Source of the DNA: Syngnathus acus | Taxonomy: Eukaryota > Chordata > Actinopteri > Syngnathiformes > Syngnathidae | Assembly (NCBI RefSeq): GCF_901709675.1 | Contig: NC_051108.1 | Span: 1,054,001 to 1,118,000, forward strand | Reading direction: 5' to 3' | Length of the DNA stretch: 64,000 nucleotides | Shown: positions 60,547-64,000 of the stretch, in pieces | Numbering within the stretch: position 1 is the first letter of the stretch | Layout: each line of letters begins with the position of its first letter | Translations under genes and position numbers: made by a program | Notes under the pieces: generated by a model | What the model was told of the DNA's origin: nothing | What the model saw: only the letters and a program-made list of their open reading frames with translations | Databases searched by the model: none

Positions 60547-62019
60547 ATGTCGTCCGTTCCTCTGACCGCATTGGCGGTTCTTGTCCTGGCGGTTCCGCTC
60601 AACTGTCAAGCCGCCACCGACGGAGCGGTTCGGGACGTGATGGACAGGAGCTTTGTCTTCTCAACGCGTTTGTACCGGGCGCTGGCGAGCCGCACCGACG
60701 ACAACGTTTTGGTGTCGACGTTGTCGGTGTGGCGCGGCCTGGCGGCGCTGCTCGGCGGTACCGGCGGTACAACGCAAGAGCAGCTGCTGGCGGCGCTCGG
60801 ACTCACCGGATTGGACCCTCAAAACATTCCAGGTTCTTGTCCACATTCACTTCTTGTCCGGTGTCCGCCGTGTTTATCTGTCCCCTCCCTCGTCCTCAGA
60901 TGCGCTGTCGACGTTGACGAGCGGCCTCTACCTGAAGCAGGGCGTGGCCGTGTTCGCCGACCCCAGCGCGCAGGCGTCCCCGTCGTTCACCGACTTTCTG
61001 CAAAGCAACTACAGCGGCGACGTGAAGAGCGTGGCCTTTGACCCGCCGCGGGACGCTGCCGACGCCATCAACGTGTGGGTCCGCCAGCAGATCGGTGATG
61101 AGGTTCAGGACGCAGTTGCCGATGTGGACCCCCAGGCAAAGTTGCTCCTCGCCACCGCCGCCTCCTACCAAGGTCAGAAAAATGAACGCTTGTTTTCCAA
61201 AATAGATGCTTGCAAATGTCTCATTTGGATCATCGGCAAACATTTCGAAAGTCGACATGCTCACTTCTCCCCCACGCAGCCCAATTCAGCCAAGCGTTCA
61301 ACGCCAGCGTGACTCAGGTGGAACGCTTCTACGTGGACAACTACCACGTGGTGACGGTCCCCATGATGTTCCGGGCCGACAAGTACTACCTGGCGTACGA
61401 CCGCTCGCTCAAAGCCGGCGTGCTCAAGCTGCCCATGACGGACGGGGCGGCCGCCTTGGTGGTGCTGCCCGACCAAGACGTGGACATCGGCTCGGTGGAG
61501 GAGGCGGTCACCGAGGAGAAGATCCGGGCCTGGATCCGCCAGCTGAAGAAGACGTGAGTTATCTTCACTCACAGCTGCTCAAAGTGCTGCCACTAGTGTC
61601 TTCTTCACGTTCGCCCGACAGGAAGCTGGAGGTGCAGTTGCCACGCTTCTTCTTGGATCGATCCTACTCTCTGAAGGACGTCCTGGGCTCTCTGGACATG
61701 GTCCAAGTCTTCCAGGATGACGCCGACCTCAGCAAGCTGGGGGCCGCTCCAGGCCTCAAATTGTCACAGGTGAGGTTGTCGTCCCGTCCGGGTCCGAACG
61801 TGGCAGCCTCCTAACGCCCGCCGTCCGCAGGTTCTTCACAAAGCCGTCGCCGCGATAGATGAGAGCAGCCAAGGAGCCGCCTTAGGAGGCGGAGCCAGCG
61901 TCTTCTCCACTCCTCCCCCTCGACTGACCATCAACCGACCGTTCCTCTTTTTGGTCTACCATCAGAGCAGCGGCGGCCTGCTCCTGATGGGGCGAGTGCG
62001 CGACCCCACCAAGAAATAA
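60547..62019 (+). CDS. serpina10: serpina10-like secreted serpin, complete, 389 aa
   Basis: Secreted clade A serpin, most like protein Z-dependent protease inhibitor. Five exons: 60547-60832, 60900-61172, 61280-61553, 61622-61769, 61831-62019, totalling 1,170 nt. Signal peptide LTALAVLVLAVPLNCQA by inspection. Serpin landmarks: VLVSTLSVWRGLAALLGG, LYLKQGVAVF, FNASVTQVERFYVDN, VTVPMMFRADKYYLAYD, LKLPMTDGAAALVVLPD, VQLPRFFLDRSYSLKDVL, LHKAVAAIDESSQGAA and the end NRPFLFLVYHQSSGGLLLMG. The reactive loop aligns so that P1-P1' is Phe-Ser, where human protein has Tyr-Ser. Clade position is inferred from this and from SERPINA10 lying near ASB2 and CKB on human 14q. Another clade A member cannot be excluded. 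Confidence 0.82.
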
Positions 62020-63039
62020 GTCTGTCTTCCGGGTCGTCCGCAAAGGTTGAATGGAGGCAACTGGACTCCCAAGTTAACGTAGCGACGACGTCTTTCGAAG
62101 ACAACGTCGCACGTCATGGGCGAGACCCCAGCGCTTGCCACGACATGAACGCAGGAGAGACCCTGGCCCTAAAAACGTGGGGGGGGGGCGGCAGGTGGTG
62201 GATGCGGTGAAAAGAGCAAAGAGGGAAACTCGGCGCCTTCAAATTTCAAAGAGGCCGAAATGTCAACAAACGACAAGTTGCCTCCGTTCAAGCTTTGCGA
62301 CTCGACATCCTTTGCGCCGCTCTGTTATTTAGCCAGTGCAGTAGCCAACGTGTCCAGAGGGGCGGCGCTGTCTGCATGCTTTGCACCCTTTCACACTATG
62401 CCCGATTGTTTCATGTTGTCATTCCAAATACATACTATTCATTTGTATTTAACAACTCCTGTGTTCTTGTATTCTTTTTTTTAATTCAGTATATTTATTC
62501 AATTCTCACACACCCGATCAGATTTTTGTATTTAAGCATTCACGTGCAATTTCTGCCGAAATTGTACAATTTCTAGTTTTTCAAATAAATCATTTTTAAA
62601 TAAAAAATCATTTTAAATAAATCATTTAAATAATATTTTTAAAATAATGCCTTACTTACTGGTCATTATAAAAAGCCTTACAATAATTATTTTAAATGAT
62701 TAATTATTCGAAAGCCTGACCCCAGATCCCGAACCGACATTTGCTTGCTGTTGTCATGCTAAATGTAGGACACCGAAATGTGCTTCAAGTGGCCATACGG
62801 GTCACATGGTGAAAGACGAGAGGCGGCCGCTAAAAAAAGAAAGACGCCGCTTGCAGACGACACACGACTGGGAAACGGCAAAGTTGGGTGAGAACTTTTC
62901 TTCCCTTCATTTTGTTTACACTTGTCACATGGACAAACATGACAGCTGCTTCCAACAACTCTACGTTGCTCTTGTCTCTCACGCGTGAGTTGAGAAGGTC
63001 AAAACATGTCCCGACGTCTCGCCTTGTCTCAGCGCCGTC
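62020..63039. other. serpin 3' flank and asb2 upstream region
   Basis: A G-run near 62,181 and a strongly AT-rich block at 62,480-62,720 (TTTAAATAAATCATTT variants, with AATAAA near 62,583). An acceptor-like CCTTGTCTCAG ends at about 63,031, so asb2 probably has an untranslated exon upstream. Confidence 0.4.
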
Positions 63040-64000
63040 ATGGCGGCGGAGGAGGCGGAACTGGACGATTATTCCGCGTTCGGCGAGCTGAACGACGAAG
63101 AGCTGCTGCAGCTCGCCATCCAGCGCAGCCTGGAAGACAAGCTAGCGGGCCAGCCCGAGCAAAAGGTCAACAAAGTTCAACCGCTTGTAACCGAGCAGCA
63201 AGGCCCCGCCCACTACAGCTCGCCAAACCCGCCCAGCCAAAAGATGCCTGACATGTACGTATTCGCTTCCTGGACTCATGATCGCATAACCCGGAATGAT
63301 GAATTCAAACAAGATTAATCTTTTTCTTTCATCCATTGCAAAAAGAGTGTTTTGAGTTGGCCACCAAAATATGCTCATATCTCAAGGCAGCAGCTTAGCC
63401 CCGCCTTTTCTTTGTCAAGCAAATTTGCAGGAATTTGACCACGTAGAGCGCATGACGGCTTACGTGCGGCTGAATGGCAAGCCCGGTTTTTGTCCAATAG
63501 TCTGGCATCGAGACCTCCGTGCTCTGATTGGCTCTCATCTGGTGTGTGGCTTGCAGAAAAACCTTTGAGGGCACCGTCAGCCATTTCACCACCGGCGCCG
63601 GGAAGAGGATGTTGGCTTTTCGCCAATGGGACGGCACTTTGCTCCACGTGGCGCCAGAACTTCAGGAGTACGTTTGCTCCTGTACTCTAACCGACCCATA
63701 ACCCTGCACACTAAGCGCTTAGTCCCACACGTAACTTCCAGTCTCTTTCTGCTCCCGCATCCTAACCACTTAAGCACTAATCAGATCAGATGGGGTCAGA
63801 GGTCACGGTTCATCTGTGTCACTCAGGGAGGAGGAGCCTCTGTTTCAAGCGATCCGCGCCGGCGACGTGAGGCGCCTGAAAGTTCTGATAGCATCTTCCG
63901 GAACCGACTTGACGCTGCCTAGTAAGCCCGGCTGGCTCGCCATCCATCAGGCGGCGTCTTCCAACCAGGAGGCGTGTCTCAGGGTCCTCCTGTCGGGTAA
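63040..64000 (+). CDS. asb2: asb2, ankyrin/SOCS-box E3 adaptor, first exons (cut by window end)
   Basis: Substrate adaptor of a Cullin-5 ubiquitin ligase that targets filamins, acting in muscle and blood cells. Exon 1 63040-63254 starts MAAEEAELDDYSAFGELNDE and holds a ubiquitin-interacting motif (NDEELLQLAIQRSLEDKL), the hallmark of the long muscle-type (beta) isoform, followed by QQGPAHYSSPNPP. Exon 2 63557-63667 (TFEGTVSHFTTGAGKRMLAF). Exon 3 63827 to about 63996 starts the ankyrin repeats (EPLFQAIRAGDVRRLKVLIA, PGWLAIHQAASSNQEACLRV) and ends at a probable donor GTAA in the last bases. Match to ASB2 is from memory of the human beta isoform. The remaining ankyrin repeats and SOCS box are outside. 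Confidence 0.9.

Overview
This is eukaryotic DNA from a compact vertebrate genome, most likely a ray-finned fish (percomorph-like). Genes are split by many short GT-AG introns of about 70-300 bp. The proteins are vertebrate families, and several interspersed fragments look like common fish retroelement tails. No prokaryotic signal, CRISPR array or virus was seen. Species cannot be named from the sequence.

Layout. 1-3.7 kb: last seven coding exons of fez2 (+). 3.8-4.7 kb: only the 3' end of ush2a (-), tail to tail with fez2. 5.9-6.2 kb: a telomere-like minisatellite. 6.5-21.2 kb: a giant imperfect palindrome of about 14.6 kb with its centre near 14.7 kb. Each arm carries, from outside in, tRNA-like/CCAAT-rich repeat units, a 112-bp tandem repeat with a splice-site-flanked 37-nt module, about 1 kb of low-copy sequence ending in a retroelement-like tail, a short-period TGTAC tract, and a 36-bp satellite.

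22-31.7 kb: cdc42bpb (MRCK beta kinase, -, 37 coding exons, about 1,738 aa). 34-36.8 kb: ckb (creatine kinase, +). 37.2-39.6 kb: exoc3l4-like Sec6 gene (-). 40.4-46.2 kb: cep170b (FHA-domain centrosomal protein, -), containing a 66-nt AT-AC (U12-type) intron. 47.4-51.6 kb: plekhg3 (RhoGEF, -). 53.4-55.6 kb: spint1 (Kunitz inhibitor, -). 56.2-57.8 kb: psmb6 (proteasome beta1, -), head to head with xrcc3 (RAD51 paralogue, +, 58.1-59.7 kb). 60.5-62.0 kb: serpina10-like serpin (+). 63.0-64.0 kb: first exons of asb2 (+), cut by the window end.

The right two thirds recalls the human 14q gene set (CDC42BPB, EXOC3L4, CKB, XRCC3, CEP170B, SERPINA10, ASB2, PLEKHG3; from memory). The fez2/ush2a piece belongs elsewhere in human, so the palindrome sits at an evolutionary or assembly junction. 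The genes do not form a pathway. Joined exon lengths are multiples of three for every complete gene, which supports the models. Exon limits were read by eye and may be off by a base or two.
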